The notes under the pieces: generated by a model
The model's input: the letters and a program-made list of their open reading frames with translations, nothing else
Told to the model about the DNA's origin: nothing
Database searches by the model: none
Position numbers and translations under genes: made by a program
From: Gammaproteobacteria bacterium
GTDB taxonomy: Bacteria > Pseudomonadota > Gammaproteobacteria > Pseudomonadales > UBA7434
DNA length: 14,886 bases
Assembly (NCBI GenBank): GCA_024280785.1
Contig: JAJRPK010000153.1
Location: forward strand, 1 to 14,886
Reading direction: 5' to 3'
Shown here: one piece after another, positions 13,700-14,886 of the stretch
Layout of the letters: each line of letters begins with the position of its first letter
Numbering within the stretch: the stretch's first letter is position 1

Positions 13700-13729
13700 A
13701 TAGAACGCCACTAGGTAGAGCGCCACTAA
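13685..13729 (+). repeat. Three 15-bp tandem repeats at the hemE 3' end
   Basis: The units ATAGAACACCATTAA (13685-13699), ATAGAACGCCACTAG (13700-13714) and GTAGAGCGCCACTAA (13715-13729) are adjacent. Unit 1 is the end of hemE. In the hemE frame they read IEHH-stop, IERH-stop and VERH-stop, so each copy carries its own in-frame stop. Unit 2 differs from unit 1 at three positions and unit 3 from unit 2 at three. The array looks like an in-frame duplication of the gene's last codons that has since diverged. The other 54 bases of the spacer to cysE show no strong terminator. Confidence 0.85.
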
Positions 13730-13783
13730 TTAATAAGTTGCTCGTTATTCCAATAATAATAAATCTCTCTGGCTTATTCGGTC

Positions 13784-14614
13784 TTAATTTAGCTGCTGAT
13801 TCATAAATAATGAAGGCATGTCTTCATTGGGTTTACCGACCACTTTTGCAGGAACGCCAGCGACGGCAGAATGTGGCGGGACATCTTTTAAGACAACGCT
13901 ACCGGCGCAAACTTGTGCACCTTCTCCAACGTGGATATTTCCCAAAATTTTACTTCCAGCGCCGATTAAAACACCTTCGCCTATTTTGGGGTGTCGGTCT
14001 CCCTTATCTTTGCCCGTTCCACCTAAGGTGACAGATTGCATAATCGAAACGTTGTTTCCAATGATGCAAGTTTCGCCAATAACGATACCCGTGGCATGAT
14101 CTAACATAAGGCCGTGGCCAATAATGGCGGCGGGATGAATGTCGACCCCGAAACAGATTGAGCCGCGGCTTTGTAGAAAAAAGGCAAGCTCTTGGCGATT
14201 ATTATTCCAGAGCCAGTGTGCAATACGGTAGGTCTGCAGTGCGTGAAAGCCCTTGTAGTACAAGAAAGGGGTGCCGCATTCTGCGCAAGCGGAATCCCTA
14301 TCGCGGATAGCGGCGACATCATTTAAAGCAGCCGTTACCAGATTAGGATTTTCAGCTAAGGTCTTATCAATGACCTCGCGAAGTGACAACGCTGATGCGG
14401 TGGCTGAATTCAATAAATCGGAAAGATGGAACGCAAGCGCCGACGCGAAATCCCCATGGTTTAATATTGTGGCGTGTAGAAAACTCGCAAGAATAGGTTC
14501 GTTTTCTGCCTCTTTGTTAGCCTCACGGCGGATACAACTCCAAATTTCTTCGGGCGAGGGAAGTTTTTTTGTTTTCGCCTTCGCTGGGTTATTGCCTGTC
14601 ATATTATCTGTCAT
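13784..14614 (-). CDS. cysE: Serine O-acetyltransferase
   Basis: A 276-residue cytoplasmic enzyme that acetylates serine from acetyl-CoA to give O-acetylserine, the first dedicated step of cysteine synthesis. The N-terminal helical domain (about 20-145) includes PEEIWSCIRREA and CGTPFLYYKGFHALQTYR. A left-handed beta-helix of hexapeptide repeats follows (about 155-262), with catalytic Asp158 in GVDIHPAA and His173 in MLDHATGIVIGE, then QSVTLGGTGKDKGDRHPKIG and AGVPAKVVGKP. Length matches E. coli CysE (273), the long type rather than the short Pseudomonas/Bacillus-like form. The first ATG is chosen because AGGAG (minus strand, 14626-14630) lies 11 bases upstream; a second Met at residue 5 is possible. 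The C-terminal tail ends in QQLN rather than the Ile of enzymes that bind CysK through that residue. Confidence 0.96.
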   Translation of the reverse strand: MTDNMTGNNPAKAKTKKLPSPEEIWSCIRREANKEAENEPILASFLHATILNHGDFASALAFHLSDLLNSATASALSLREVIDKTLAENPNLVTAALNDVAAIRDRDSACAECGTPFLYYKGFHALQTYRIAHWLWNNNRQELAFFLQSRGSICFGVDIHPAAIIGHGLMLDHATGIVIGETCIIGNNVSIMQSVTLGGTGKDKGDRHPKIGEGVLIGAGSKILGNIHVGEGAQVCAGSVVLKDVPPHSAVAGVPAKVVGKPNEDMPSLFMNQQLN

Positions 14615-14715
14615 GGTGTGGCCGGCTCCTACAAAGTATCGTTAATGAGTAATGATGATTTCGTTATTGAGGTCTGGTTTTCATGCCACGATACATCAAC
14701 TGTTAATCAGCAGTG
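14615..14715. other. Spacer upstream of cysE
   Basis: 101 bases between the upstream partial gene and cysE, both on the minus strand. It holds the cysE ribosome-binding site (AGGAG, 14626-14630). No strong promoter, T-box, SAM or other riboswitch-like structure was recognised, and no T-run follows a hairpin after the upstream stop codon. Confidence 0.4.
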
Positions 14716-14886
14716 CTAATTTTCGGCATCGGTCGGTTCCGTGTCAATATCAAGATGTGCTTTTAATTGCCATAATACATGGTTGCTTTGGTGGTATTTT
14801 TTTTCAAAATCAGAAATTTCAAAACGTTTATCGGGGATGAACTTGGCGACTGTGCTTTTGCATCCGGCTATGGATAGTGCCTGCGA
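14716..14886 (-). CDS. Unrecognised protein, C-terminal end (5' end outside window)
   Basis: A minus-strand frame is open from the window edge (first codon 14884-14886) to a TAG at 14716-14718 and encodes 56 residues. It contains KFIPDKRFEISDFEKK, YHQSNHVLWQLKAHLDID and the end EPTDAEN. The charged, mixed composition looks like real protein rather than noise, and it lies in the same direction as cysE, 101 bp upstream. I do not recognise the family. In many gammaproteobacteria trmJ precedes cysE, but this end does not resemble the TrmJ C-termini I know. The overlapping + strand frame (14652-14840) looks less like a protein. Confidence 0.5.
   Translation of the reverse strand, partial: SQALSIAGCKSTVAKFIPDKRFEISDFEKKYHQSNHVLWQLKAHLDIDTEPTDAEN

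Noticed and set aside
14652..14840. + strand frame of 62 codons at the right end
   Set aside because: Composition is unlike a protein, and the opposite strand offers a better open frame continuing past the window edge.

Overview
The window looks like ordinary core chromosome of a gammaproteobacterium related to Pseudomonas and the Cellvibrionales. The gene order (malic enzyme, ponA facing the opposite way, pilMNOPQ, aroK, aroB, a DamX-like ATPase, hemE) follows the arrangement I know from Pseudomonas aeruginosa, and PilM, PilO, AroK and HemE resemble Pseudomonas proteins over long stretches. Base composition looks moderate rather than GC-rich, with AT-rich spacers. Both points suggest a marine or Cellvibrionales-type relative rather than Pseudomonas itself; that placement is inference.

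Layout. Bases 1-617 (+) are the 3' end of a malic enzyme gene. It converges on ponA (726-3296, -), a class A penicillin-binding protein. A 317-bp AT-rich divergent spacer (3297-3613) separates ponA from pilMNOPQ (3614-8655, +), whose genes overlap by one base or lie 2 bases apart. aroK follows after 52 bp. A 385-bp spacer (9236-9620) then holds a compact palindromic element with perfect 31-bp arms. aroB, a damX-like gene encoding an AAA ATPase with a SPOR domain, and hemE continue on +. cysE (-) converges on hemE. The last 171 bases are the 3' end of an unrecognised gene on the same strand as cysE.

How the genes work together. PilM, PilN, PilO and PilP form the inner-membrane and periplasmic alignment complex that joins the type IV pilus motor to the PilQ secretin pore. 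PBP1A and the SPOR protein act on peptidoglycan, which a pilus machine must cross and which is remodelled at division. AroK and AroB are two steps of the shikimate pathway. HemE serves haem synthesis, CysE serves cysteine synthesis and the malic enzyme supplies pyruvate and NAD(P)H. Unlike P. aeruginosa as I recall it, there is no gltBD between the damX-like gene and hemE.

I see no CRISPR array, transposase, prophage, tRNA or rRNA, and no convincing undescribed multi-gene system. The least explained parts are non-coding: the palindromic element between aroK and aroB, a hairpin that includes the start of the pilM ribosome-binding site, three 15-bp repeats that each recreate the end of hemE, and 13-bp direct repeats just upstream of hemE.
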